Assembly (NCBI GenBank): GCA_021209875.1
Contig: JAGYVD010000007.1
Coordinates: 3,906,001 to 3,970,000, forward strand
Reading direction: 5' to 3'
DNA from: Rosellinia necatrix
Lineage: Eukaryota > Ascomycota > Sordariomycetes > Xylariales > Xylariaceae
DNA: 64,000 nt
A program made the position numbers and the translations under genes. Positions 43,331 to 54,417 of this stretch are shown one piece after another (position 1 is the stretch's first letter; each line of letters begins with the position of its first letter). The notes below the pieces were generated by a model. That model was not told the origin of the DNA, ran no database searches, and saw only the letters and a list, made by a program, of their open reading frames with translations.

Positions 43331-46309
43331 CGTATCCTTGATATAATGCTTGACCTCCCGTTCAGCATCCACTTCAAGGAGCCGCTTAGCAATTAAATCA
43401 AATCCCAAATATGCCGCAATTTTGAGATCGCTAGGGGCCTTGGAAAAGAGCGTTGCCTTCTGCCCCCAGGTATGATCCCACCACAATGGAGAGCTCTGCG
43501 AATGCGTATCACAAAGTCGCAAAGCCGCGGCCATTATACTAGAATGGTTCGGAACGTGGGCATTTTGGAAGTGCCTACCCCAATTCCAGGACGCATAATG
43601 GGAGAATATCTCTAGAGGCTGTTCGCCCTTCATAACAGTTCGGTTTCCACGAACTTCGAAAAGGCCGAGAAAAACTACACAGACTTCTGCAAGGGTCATA
43701 TGCGCGCCGCTGCTTGTGATGGAATGTTGCCAGCTTGTTCCTGGCGGGATGCTTTCGACCGAGAATTCATCCAACAAAAACTCTCGCGCAGTTTGATGAA
43801 GGAAGTAGATCTTTTCGTGATGGATGGAAATAAACAATCCACACATGGATCTAAGACGCGACTTGAAGTCTTTGTCCCCCTCCAGGTCGAGGTCTTCCAT
43901 GGCCTTGGTTGTGCTGTCCACGTTCATGGCGACGTTCATTTCCGCAATGGCCAGTGGCCCGGTCGCTACCAAGATAATGCTCAAGGCTTTTCGAACCGTT
44001 GGCAGTTCCTTAGACTTACTAAGGATCCGCTCATATGCCTCATTTACAGTCTTTGGCAGAGTTGCCATGGTGTGATCCACTCCAAGTTGTGTTTTTTTGA
44101 AGTGTTCCGCCTTCAAGTAGTCGAACACAAGATACACACAATGATAAGTGCGATGCGGGATACTGAGCAATTTTTCTTCCAGGTGATTCTTAACTTCGTC
44201 GGTAAGTCCCTTCTTCCTTGCTAGCTTTTCTATCCGGTATTTGATGACGCAGTTTACTTCTTGACTAATAATATCCGATTCTTCCTCTCCAGGTATTCGA
44301 ATGTACGGAAAGGAGTCCAGGAGGTCCCAGAATTGTGACACTATCTGCTCGTACGGGCGGCTCGTAAGAAGATATTTCAACCTACTGCGGTTTGGCTGGT
44401 CGGCGTCAAATTGGGCCTTTACGTTCTCCATTAGCTGCTCAAATTCCGATCCCGCACATTCATCCAAAGCATCAAGAACTATAATTATGGGTCCAGCCTC
44501 GGGATCTTGAACAGCTTTACCGAGGACAGCCCAGAGCGACGTTGTCGAGTTGATCAAATTTCTTCCGTCACGATCAAATTGCTCCACGGCATGTTTAATT
44601 AGCCACGGCCTCTTGGTGAAAAGTTGATGAAGCAGAGCGCACAGTGCCTGACGGACCGTGTTTTGATCCTGATCCTTGAAAAAGAAGTAGCAAATGGTTG
44701 GTGAGCGCGGCACACCATGATCGATGAGATATTTAGCTAGGACGGATTTTCCACAGCCGGGATCTGCTGAGACCAGCAACGGCCCAGAATCTTGTTCGAG
44801 CCACATTTGAAAGTTATCATGCTTCAAGAACCATTCACAAGTACCATCCACACGATCTTTCACACGACTTTTATACCACTCATACGTGGTATCCTTGTCG
44901 CTGCTCGTCAGACGGAACAACTGAAGACAGGCCTTCTGCTTGTCCGATAGTTTCTGTCTAACTTCGTCCTCTAGGATCTTAAGTTGTCTTTTTTCGACAC
45001 GCAGCTGCTCTTCGGAAACAGACATGAACTGTCGCATGGTGTCAAGAGCCTCCTTGCTCGTATTGCTGAGAGACTTGAGCTTCTCTGTTGATATAAATTC
45101 GTTTATCTGACTGAGGTTTTTATTGAACTCGCGATTGAGGCTTTCGATGTCAAACTTCATCTGGTTCCAATCTCTTGTCGAAAGCACATCACGGACATAA
45201 CGTGTAAAGCAACTCTGGTAGAACCGCAGGACGCTTTGGATCTGGAATTCGAGAATTTTCTGGTAAAGCCTCAACATGTCGCCCTCAATGGCCTCCTTTA
45301 CACCATCAGGGACCCCGTCGGTTTCACAGAGATTCTGGAACAGAGGTTCGAACCCAGCATAATACCGCATGCGAGCGGTCACATGTGTGAACCCGTCCCG
45401 ATTGGCCTCTTCTGCAACTTGCGGGTTCGTGAGGAGCGGGAGAATGATGCAAACACCAGCCCATGTGATGGAAGCCTCCGGCGATGCCTTGACACCCTCG
45501 GTGACCAAATTCTTTGCCCACAGCACCAACTTTGCGGCCCCCGCGACCTGATCCCTCAGGACAAATCCATGACCAGCGATTGTATATTTTGTTTTCCCCT
45601 CCTCTAGCCGCTGTATTCCTTTCGCCATTATGTCTTCCAACTGCGCTTTCCGAGGTCAATTGTTCGTAGCGGGACTCGCGTCGCCCAGGAGTGCCGGATG
45701 GTCGTTGTTCGATACAGAAACTGTAAACTGGTCAATATGTACGCTGGTATTTTTCAATCCATACGTACTTGTACCTGAAGTGTCCCCCGAGAGTAGCTTT
45801 TCGTAATCCTCCACTAATTTCGGATTCTCTTCCTTGAGGGAATCGTACGCGCGGTCCCAAAGTGACCTAGTAGTGGAGAGATCTTCGTTCCTTGGAGTAG
45901 AACAGTGGGTTGGAATAGGAGGGCCATCATGACTTGGAGAAGATCAGCTAACAATGCTTGGAATAGTGGTATGGTCGTTGATTGGAGTAGGACGACTGTT
46001 TGGAATAGGGGGGTCGCTGTGGCTTGGAGCAGGACAGATGCCTGAAACGAGAGAATCATCGTTGCCTAGAGTCGAACCGCTGTTTGAAATAAGAGAACCA
46101 TCGTAGCTTGAAGTAGCGACACGGTTTGCGATGGGGGTATCGTCGTTCTTCGAAGCTAAGCCAATATCGCGAGTGGCATCGAGTGACACATGCCTGTCTC
46201 CAGATGGGTCGTCTCTTGCCCTTCCACCTATAAGCCGTGCGAGCCGGTGGTATATTGATCTGGCCCTCGATCTCCAGAATCTCTTCCGCCCAGGTATGAA
46301 GAACCTCAT
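42209..46309 (-). pseudogene. NACHT-ankyrin NLR with two in-frame TGA codons
   Basis: NOD-like receptor of the fungal NWD-NACHT-ankyrin type, a class tied to non-self recognition and cell death. One continuous frame of 1,367 codons runs from ATG 46309 (MRFFIPGRKRFWRSRARS) to 42209. The N-terminal part has degenerate 10/20-residue repeats (S/P/N/D-rich, 45890-46190). The NWD domain follows (SLWDRAYDSLKEENPKLVED; then YTIAGHGFVLRDQVAGAAKL and WAGVCIILPLLTNP). The NACHT has Walker A SADPGCGKSVLAKYL and Walker B IIIVLDALDECAG. About ten ankyrin repeats end the protein. TGA codons interrupt at 45944-45946 and 45656-45658. An optional 123-nt intron (45646-45768, donor GTACGT) would remove the second but not the first. 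After the second stop the first ATG is at 45628, cutting off the start of the NWD domain. Confidence 0.82.
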
Positions 46310-48390
46310 GGTTAAGAAACCAGCGTTATTTCCTAGCCGTTGCCTTGTGCCTCAGAGCTTCGAGACTTGCGTGCGATTCATAAGCTTATCGTCTTTGAGA
46401 TCGTAATTTCACGCCAATGAAGCGAGATGGGCTTGTAAGTGATTGTCTGAGAGTAGGAGATTTGTATATCCGCCTTGACCGAGAACTCTTTCACTGGGCC
46501 CTTTTCAGCCCAAGCCATCATTCTCTTCAGCACTGGGTTGCCGGAGTGGTGCAGACACGCGTTAGGCCGCGAGGAGACTAGCCGAACCACGCTTGGTGCA
46601 TGATAAAGCGAGCCACACAGGCCATCCAGCTGTCATTGAATCGACAATGATCTCGGATGTATCTCTTCACCAAGCAATTAGGATTTACACACGACAAAGT
46701 TCTAGCCTCACTTATGTCCCTTTATCGTAGGTAGTAGGTACTCAACCTACGTAGCAAGAACCCACCTAGCAAGAACCCATCTAGCAAGAACCCATCTAGC
46801 CCGAGTACTCTAAGATGCAACCTCGTGGCCAGGCACATAGACCCTGCTTGGTGGTGTCGGGCTAGACAGTTGCCGCCGCGTTAGTATATAAAAGCATAAG
46901 AGGCATATCAAGTCACTTTACTAACCAAAAACACCCCGCATTGTTTGAAAACAGAAGGACAACATGGGGATCTAATAGGGTCGGTATTTTGGTACGAGTG
47001 GGACATGGAAACCTGAGGACCAAGGCATCTAGGTACTATGTGCGCTGGCTCTACCCTCTACCTTACATGACGCCTTCTACACTACCTACTATCTCGGCCT
47101 ATTACCCATCGCAAAGTTAGTTGTCGGGGTGTTTTGCATGTAGGTATTTCGCATCTAACTAGCTACTCTACAATCGACCACCTCAATCACCTACCCCCGT
47201 GTATTCCGCTATTACGAATGTTAGCACATATATTGTTTCCCCTGTTTTCAGTCTGTCCACGATGGGCGCGACCATGCGTGATGGCAGGGTCCAGGCGAGA
47301 AGGCGACATTTTCATGGGCGGATGCGACAGAACAGGCCGAGGATGATGAGCTTGGGATTTGTGATTTTGGAGTCGAAAGATGAGGAAAGTGATGCATGTC
47401 TAGGTACGTAGGCATTGTCTGCCCTGCGATAAGTAGACTTTATTACAAAGGTAGACAGTGAACTGTGATCATGTTACAATAATTAAAATGGCCAATGCTT
47501 CATCTTCAATTACATCTGGCATCAAAGGACATCGGGCGAATAGCCGAGCCTCGGCGGCGTTTAAATAGCGTAGAAGAGATTAAGTTCGATGTTAGGTTTT
47601 CCAATCAGTCTTGTACCTGTTGTCTCCATTGTCTCGGGTGATCAAAGGCGGGGGAGCGATCCGATCTCCGCAGTCGGGTCCCCTCATCTTATCAGCATCT
47701 GTGATCTGTAGGCGGTTCCACGGACACTACGGGGAAAGACCACGGGCTGGAGCCGGGCCTGGCGAAGCTTGGACCTGCTCGGATTGTGGGCCTTATCGCA
47801 TTTACCCAATCAAGGGGAGAGGGGGAGGGGCGGAGTTGCAAAAATGATTCCGGGGCATTATCTGATAAGAACCACACTATTCCCGATGCGGTACATATCG
47901 TCCGTGAAGAAGTACGGTGTGAAAAATCTGAGTGGTTCCGGTGCTCGGTATGGGCACTGTGGTACCTGGGAGGTCCCTATCACAAGCCGATTCTGGGCGC
48001 TGCGGCTTGTGCATGAATTTTTTTGGGCGGTTCAATTAAAAAAAGCACGCATTCCAATCCCGCCGCTCTCCCTCACCATCATCCCGCCATACCACCACCC
48101 CCCCCTTCCCGTCGCCTTCGCTATTAACAAGCCGACGAAGGCGGGCATCCCGATACTCCCCTATAGAATTTGTCAAACATTACTTTTGTTTGGCCGACAT
48201 TCATTTTACCCCAGACTGGATCTCGGAGCAAGTCGCGTGACCGAGGCATCCGAGCGGTAGGTATCCAACTGCCAGTCGATTTGCCACCGCCATTTCTACC
48301 ACCATTTCTACCACCATTTCTACCACAACAGGCGTTCACAACGCTACGACGGCCGGAGCATAGCCCGCCAGCAGGGCATCGGCAAACAAG
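46310..48390. other. Gene-poor spacer
   Basis: 2.1 kb, no gene supported. A direct repeat of cctagcaagaacccayct lies at about 46755-46800. CCTA/TAGG words occur near 46727-46755. A three-copy 12-bp repeat ccatttctacca occurs at about 48290-48327 just upstream of the Ups2-like gene. Confidence 0.55.
46755..46800. repeat. Short tandem repeat
   Basis: Three copies of a 17-bp unit (cctagcaagaacccayc type). Confidence 0.7.
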
Positions 48391-48969
48391 ATGAAGGTGT
48401 TTTCGAACAAGTGCACATTCAACTACTCCTGGGAGGAGGTCTCGGCTGCCAACTGGCAGAAGTACTGCCCATGGAACGAAAAATCCACGCATGTCATCGC
48501 CGTCGATACGTTATCGCGAGAGGTCGACTCGGAAACCGGCATCCTCCGGACGGAGCGCCTCATCACCTGCAAGCAGTCCGTGCCGGATTGGCTGAAGGCC
48601 GTGATCGGCTGCACGGAGTCGAGCCAGGTCCTCGAGACGTCCTACGTCAACCCGACCGAGAAGACGGTCACGATGGTCTCGCAGAACATCACATGGGCGA
48701 ACCTGGTCCGGGTGCAAGAGACCGTCGTCTACCGGCCGGTCAGCGCCACCCAGACCGAGTTCGAGCAAGCCGCCCGGATAACGGCCCTATGTGGCGGCTG
48801 GCAGCGGATAAAAAACAGCATCGAGGACTCGCTCGTCACGCGCTTCAAGGAGAACGCGATGAAGGGCAAGGAGGGCTTCGAGTGCGTCCTCGAGATGAGC
48901 CGGCGCGTCTTCGCCGAGGAGCGGGAGAGAGAGCGGCTGCTGCTCAACCAGGGGAAGATGATGGCATGA
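48391..48969 (+). CDS. UPS2: PRELI/MSF1-domain protein, Ups2-like
   Basis: Intermembrane-space lipid transfer protein of the PRELI/MSF1 family; Ups2 works with Mdm35 to move phosphatidylserine to the inner membrane. Single exon of 192 residues. The start MKVFSNKCTFNYSWEEVSAA, then NWQKYCPWNEKSTHVIAVD and GILRTERLITCKQSVPDWL, follow Ups2 (and PRELID3) more closely than Ups1. The C-terminal helix is charged (EERERERLLLNQG). No presequence is visible, as expected for this family. The only feature above average is the short PW insertion in NWQKYCPWNEKS. The gene is followed by an ACAACA repeat in its 3' flank. Confidence 0.9.
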   Translation: MKVFSNKCTFNYSWEEVSAANWQKYCPWNEKSTHVIAVDTLSREVDSETGILRTERLITCKQSVPDWLKAVIGCTESSQVLETSYVNPTEKTVTMVSQNITWANLVRVQETVVYRPVSATQTEFEQAARITALCGGWQRIKNSIEDSLVTRFKENAMKGKEGFECVLEMSRRVFAEERERERLLLNQGKMMA

Positions 48970-49449
48970 TCGAGGCCGACTGGTTCATTTTTTCCTCTCA
49001 CGACAATAGCAACAACGACAACAACAACAACAAAAGGCACATCACCACTCCGTCACCCACCCACCAACTCGCTCGCGAGATCATTGTACGGGGAACCTCA
49101 TAGACAATTGCGGCAAATGTTTTAAATTTTTTTCGGGGGTCTAAGGGAGTGGCACGGCTGGGTTGAGAAGGCGTCACATAAAAAGCAAGGCGTTCCGGCA
49201 TATCCAACAGGTTGGGTTTAATAGACGTTTAGATTCGTTTCTTGGGGTACCTTCCCGTACCTCCCCGTGCCCCAATTCGGGCACTCATCGTTAGAGGCTG
49301 TAGAGATGGCGTTCAGCCGTAGGGTATATAGTAATATCAACTCTTCGTCAAGACAAAAGTCCGATCAAGCTGAAATGTAAGGTTTCTTTTACTGGGTACA
49401 ATGGCATGGGGTATCATATTTTAAAAAAAACCATAGTAACTAACTCCCA
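48970..49449. other. Tail-to-tail spacer
   Basis: 480 bp. CAACAA repeats near 49008-49032 follow the Ups2-like stop; an A-rich stretch lies near 49423-49431. No gene. Confidence 0.6.
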
Positions 49450-49939
49450 TCACGCGCCACCCATCCTGTCGTTACATCTCCTCTCGTAATACTGAAGCGT
49501 CTTGAGCGTATCGCCGTCCAGCCCGGCGGCGCCGCCGTCACCCACGACGGACCGAGCGAGCCGGAGCCCCTCGGGGAACCGTCGGAGAAAGTACAGCTCC
49601 TCGACGGCATGGAGCAGGGCCTGGGCCTCGGCCTTGGAGACCCGCGGGCCGAGCGGCAACCGCACCGTCTTCCAGATCTGCGGGCCGACGAGTCAGCACA
49701 GTGGATGGCTAGATGGATGAATGAATGGATGGATGATTGCCTTCGGGTGTGCGTACTTCTCCGTTCTCGACCTTGACGCGGTACGTCCGCTTCACCTCTT
49801 GGAAGTCGGCCTCGGACTGCGCCGTGCGGTCTTCCTGCGATGGCTTCTTCGCCGTGGCTTGGCCGTCGCTGGGTTCAGCGTCGGAATCCGACAGTGAGAT
49901 GCCCAAGAGCCCGGAATCGAGGTCGTCGTCCCCGCTCAT
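49450..49939 (-). CDS. Small conserved fungal protein (helical repeat-like)
   Basis: Two exons, 49757-49939 and 49450-49677, joined in phase over a 79-nt intron, give 136 residues. The N-terminus is acidic and disordered (MSGDDDLDSGLLGISLSDSD). The joined core is KRTYRVKVENGEIWKTVRLP. The rest is helical (KAEAQALLHAVEELYFLRRF, then LARSVVGDGG and LKTLQYYERRCNDRM), reminiscent of a TPR pair. I do not know a function; the clean splice and the pattern of conserved aromatics support a real gene. Confidence 0.75.
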
Positions 49940-50143
49940 TTTTTCATGAAAAATCTTTGGGGGTGGTCCGTTTGTCTATTCATAAGAGACCGATGTGTAA
50001 TCTCGGGGTCAGGGGAGGATATGGCAGTGGGTGTAGTGGACTAAGCTAGTGGCGGGGTACCACGAAGCATCTTTTAGCCCTGACCCACCTAGTGATAGTA
50101 ACTATAGACGTTAAAAATACTACTAACTACTACTAGGTACTAT

Positions 50144-50175
<32 letters not shown>

Positions 50176-50322
50176 TTACCACGAAGCATCTCACAGTTTT
50201 TAATAGTACATTTATTTTCTCTAGACCGGGCTAGAATTCAAACTAAATCTTTTATCTTTTCATATTTCCCTTCGTTCCTAGTTCTCCCATTTGTAGACCC
50301 GCGCAAATTGAAACAAATCGAC
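49940..50322. other. Divergent promoter with a short insertion
   Basis: 383 bp between two divergent starts. It carries the best of the three short insertions (50058-50191). Confidence 0.6.
50058..50191 (+). mobile_element. Short insertion with (ACT)n tail and 15-bp direct repeats
   Basis: taccacgaagcatct occurs exactly at 50058-50072 and 50177-50191. It encloses 104 bp that contain cacctagtgatagta, then tagacgttaaaaatactact, then an (ACT)n tract of about 11 units. Long target-site-like repeats and a simple-repeat 3' end fit target-primed reverse transcription (a truncated LINE or a SINE). The core words cacctagtg and tagacgttaa recur in the copy at 25864-25929. Confidence 0.55.
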
Positions 50323-51281
50323 ATGGATGCCCAGGTCGCTCGTCTGGTGGACAAGGCCTGGGAGAGGTTTCAGCAAACACCAAAAGACCACCGGTTCAGT
50401 ACGTGCCATTCCATTTCCATGCAGTGGCCCCAAATCCGTTACAGCCAGCATTTTATAACTACATGGAACTACCCTCTAGCCACTAGACCACACCCCCCAA
50501 TTCTCTACCGACGCATTCTTGAACACTGGGCACTACTAATTGACAGTGAAGTGATAGCAATCGGCGGTATCCCAGGCTCAGGTAATTGAACCCTCGCCCC
50601 CCCCCCTTTTCCCCCCTTCCCCCGTTCCCTTCTCGTACCGCACGGAAAAGGATCTAGATCTAACACCGCAGCCAGGGAAAACGACGCTCTCCAAGAGGGT
50701 AACGCGGGAGCTCAACGCGCGGCACGCGCGCCTGCACCCGGAGGACGCGGGCCCCATCGCGGCCTTCGTGCCGATGGACGGGTACCACCTGACGCGGGCG
50801 CAGCTCCTCGGCGATGCCGGACCCGGCGGCGGCGCTGGCGCGGCGCGGGGCCGAGTTCACGTTCGACGGGGCGGCGTTCCTGGCGCTCGTGCGGGCGCTC
50901 CGGCGACCGGTCGGCGGCGAGACGGTGCTGGCGCCCTCGTTCGACCACGCGGTCGGGGACCCGCGCCCCGGCGACATCGCCGTCCGGCCGGGCCACCGCG
51001 CCGTCGTGCTCGAGGGCAACTACGTCGCGCTGGACGCGGGCCCCTGGCGCGAGGCCGCCGCGCTCTTCGACGAGCGCTGGTTCGTCGACGTCGACTTCGC
51101 CGTCGCCCGCCGCCGCCTCGTCGCCCGCCACGTCGCCGCCGGCCTCGCCCGCGACGCCCGCGAGGCCGCCCGCCGCGCCGACGAGAACGACCTCGTCAAC
51201 GGCAGGCTGATCGTCGAGAACAGGGTCCCTGTTCATGAGGTCATCGTCAGCTGTGACGATGACGCGTGGCGGCACGAATAG
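50323..51281 (+). CDS. P-loop kinase (uridine kinase/YFH7-like), one frame break
   Basis: Small-molecule kinase of the uridine kinase/PRK-like P-loop class, related to yeast YFH7 and bacterial FrcK-type proteins; substrate not assignable. Exons 50323-50398, 50552-50581 (only 30 nt) and 50676-51281. The first splices give DHRFMIAIGGIPGSGKTTLS, the Walker A loop, with an acceptor at GTGAAG rather than the nearer GACAG. PMDGYHLTRAQL follows. The frame then shifts at 50804-50813: one C too many in CTCCTCGGCG separates RAQL from SAMPDPAAALARRG. The remaining frame is open to WRHE and includes VVLEGNYVALD, the expected second motif. An assembly error or a real frameshift are both possible. Exon 3 is extremely GC-rich. 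Confidence 0.78.
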
Positions 51282-52196
51282 CCCCCTTGTCGGGTGAATC
51301 TCTTTAAGTCGAGTCTTATGTACGTACTTGTCTGCATGGGAGCCGTGGGTGGTCCTTTATCTTGACCCATGGCTCGGGGTTATAATCGGCTGAGACCACC
51401 TCTGGTCTCATATCTTTTAATGCTACGCCGTGCGGCAGTAGCTTACCTCCCTAATTATCTTATTCGCTTTAAAGAATATATAACTAAGTGATCTCTATTG
51501 CTATATTCCATCTAGGAAGCATTGCTCACAGACTTTTATCAAGCAGTATCTTTAATTTGTGAACAGTGGTATGCTAATGCGAAGGTACCGACGCGAGAAC
51601 AAGGGACCTTGTTGCCACCAACTACTTGAGTCTCTGTGTTTACATGGCGGCCGATATTTGACGATGTAATTCATGGTACGGTTACTGGATTTGGAGAGGT
51701 TCGAGTGGCGAAGAACAATTGTGAGGTGCTCAATTCAACCCATGGGTTCAGACGATCTGACCTAAGTGATCGGAAGCGAGAAATATTTCACCCATGAACC
51801 AAGATACTAAAATACCTTGGCGCCTTTTATAAGAAAATATAAAATACAGCTCACATATCAGTAGTAGGGCAGGATTTATACTTGTGAATACAATCCAGGT
51901 GTAAGCGACGCTCATATACACTAATTCTCGGGTATGTGGATATATGCATAAAGAGGCCCGAGAAAAAGATGATCATTGGATATATGCATATCACATCTAA
52001 CAGCATCTTATTAGACCCAGAAAAATTTCTAGTAGCGAAGTGCTCGCGATCACCTTTTCGCGATCACCACCTGCACATTTGCACCAACTACCTAACGCAT
52101 TGTCGAACTTTCTTAGGTTGGGAGCGAGCCAATCCCACCTAAAAGGCGCCCGCATCCACCCTAATTGGCTTTGAACCACACGCATAATCCGTCACC
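51282..52196. other. Spacer, no gene seen
   Basis: 915 bp. It contains a perfect hairpin (51391-51410; TGAGACCA and TGGTCTCA around a 4-nt loop) and short direct repeats (ggatatatgcata at about 51937 and 51977). Confidence 0.55.
51391..51410. repeat. Perfect hairpin, 8-bp stem
   Basis: TGAGACCA, CCTC-type loop of four bases, TGGTCTCA. It sits 110 nt after the kinase stop and may be in its 3' untranslated region. Confidence 0.5.
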
Positions 52197-52766
52197 ATGG
52201 CCACCGCCAATACAGAGCAGCCAGGCTCACCTGTTGACCCCACATCAACTTCGAAAAAGCGCAAGACTGAGCTAGACGAGATCGAGGTAGATCTCGATCT
52301 TCCAGAGCCCCCCTCAAAGAAAGCCAAACGTCTCCTCAAAAAAGGCAAGCCATTACCCGTGAAGCCGACCAGCGACAATGAGGCAGACGACGGACTTGGG
52401 ATACCCAAGACGAAAGACGGGAAAGAGAAGAAGCGGTCGGACTATGGAATTTGGATAGGGAACCTCCCGTTCACCCTGACCAGGGTGGAGCTGTTCAAAT
52501 GGCTGGTGGACTGCTCCGGGGGCACGATAAAGGAGGAGAACATCACGAGAGTCAACCTACCCACCAACAAGGACCGGAATAAGCAAGCGAGACAGAACGA
52601 GGAGACACCACAGAACAACAAACCGCAGAATAAGGGTTTCGCATACATTGATTTCGATACCGAGGGCGTGGCTGTGGCTGCTATGGCGCTTACAGAGACT
52701 GAGCTTGAGGGGCGGAAGGTCCTGATCAAGAATGCCACATCTTTCGAGGGCAGGCCGCAAAAAGAA

Positions 52767-52798
<32 letters not shown>

Positions 52799-53108
52799 GG
52801 GTGACGCGAAGAATGGTACAGAGGCAAGCGGTGCGGGATTGGCGGCCGCGCGGCAACTGAACAACGCCAGCCGGAAGATATACGTGGGGAACATGTCGTT
52901 CCAGGTCACAGAGGACGACCTACGGACGCAGTTCGAGAAGTGCGGGGAGATCGAATGGGTCAAGGTCGCCACGTTCGAGGACAGCGGGAAGTGCAAGGGG
53001 TACGGCTGGGTGAAGTTCAAGGAGGCGGAGGCGGCGGCGTGGGCCGTCAAGGGCTTCGTCAAGATCAAGGAGGAGATCGAGACGGAGGATGACTTCCGAG
53101 ACGCCGGC

Positions 53109-53141
<33 letters not shown>

Positions 53142-53459
53142 GGCAAGGACAAGCAGAAGAAGTTCCAGATGCGCAAGTGGTGGGTGAATAGACTCCACGG
53201 CCGGGAGCTGAAGATCGAGCTCGCCGAGGACGATCAGGTCAGGTATAAGAAGAGATACGGGAAAGGCGCTCCGGGCAGGAATGGGGCGCCCCAGACGAAC
53301 AGGAGGCGCCCGGAGAGGAGAGAAGGGGAAGGGGGGAGAGATGATCCTGCTAGGGCCAAGCCCACTCCGAAGCCTGAAGGCTACGGCGACAAGGCTGTCC
53401 TGTCGTATAAGACCGGGGCGGTTCAAAAGTCCGAAGGCAAGAAGACCACCTTTGACTAG
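52197..53459 (+). CDS. NOP13: Nucleolar RNA-binding protein, Nop13-like
   Basis: Two-RRM protein resembling yeast Nop13, found in pre-ribosomal particles. Single exon, 420 residues. A lysine-rich N-terminus (KKAKRLLKKGK) fits a nucleolar signal. RRM1 starts GIWIGNLPFTLTRVELFKWL and has RNP1 KGFAYIDFD; an insert (KQARQNEETPQNNKPQNK) splits the first RRM. A polyalanine run (13 A) links to RRM2 (KIYVGNMSFQVTEDDLRTQF, RNP1 CKGYGWVKF). An acidic run (DDNDDDDDDDE) interrupts the end of RRM2. The arginine-rich tail (NRRRPERREGEGG) is typical of RNA-binding proteins. No defects. Confidence 0.88.
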
Positions 53460-54417
53460 CGTCTATACCAAATCGCCTTACACCAAAACATGACTTATGC
53501 ATATCATACCGTACTAGCGGGAAAATCCCTTGTTGCTGTGTGTGTTGTTACGGACACTAGCTTATACCCAAATCGGTAATTCGGTTTATGTTAATACCCC
53601 GTGGGGAAACAATTTGCAACGTAACAGGTTCATGCTAGGCCACGTGTACATGCTCATCAATAGGAGGCATATTGCCCTTGTGGAATAGGTAACAAATGAT
53701 CCGCTCAGCCGGGACTCTCGAGCAACGTCATCTCCTTGTCCGCCGCAGCTGTACGATTCAATCGCCGACCACGGGGAGGGTCGATGAATCCAGAAGCAAT
53801 TGAAAGATCTAGCAAACGCTAGGGCATGTAACTTAATGCGAGGGAGGAGTTAAGAATTGGGCGTAAGCGCCTTTGTTCTGTGTAATCTAAACAACTAAAT
53901 GAGAATGAGTGATAACATGTACTGACTGCTGCTAAGCTAAAAAAAAAAAAAAAAAAAAAAGGGGTGGGGGAGGGTTGCTTTTATTAAGGAAAGACAAAAT
54001 GGAGTTCAACATCGCCCTTCTTTTTCCATTCGGCGTGGCATGTGTGATAAACCCCAAGAAAACCCTCAGGTGCGGTAACACATATCCCATTTCGGCCACG
54101 CGTAAGACGGCCGACGGTGATATGTGTTAAGCTAAAGGGTGGTATGAAGCGGGAGCGAGGGAATCAGGTTATTAGCTGATGGCATACGCCCCAAGCCAGC
54201 CCGCTCGAACAGTGCGTAGTCTAGTCTCAGCGATCCAAGCAGCTTGTGTGAAATTCCCGCCTCTTACACCTAGCAACTATCATGGTCATAGCGATTAAAA
54301 ACTAGCTCGTTCGTTCGGGATGAGGAGAGAGAAAGGGTGAGGAGGGGGGAAGGGCTGGAATAGGGGGGGAACGCGCAAAGTTCCGAAGGTTGTGCGTTTC
54401 CAACCAATGGTGCCGAC
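53460..54417. other. Tail-to-tail spacer
   Basis: 958 bp, including an A run near 53940-53960. The last 115 bp could encode an alternative 3' exon of the neighbouring minus-strand gene (see that entry). No other gene. Confidence 0.5.

Noticed and set aside
42420..43346. Antisense frames across the NLR ankyrin repeats
   Set aside because: Periodic artefacts of the ankyrin codons on the opposite strand.
47611..48260. Frames upstream of the Ups2-like gene
   Set aside because: No domain content, multiple overlapping phases, and low-complexity pieces.
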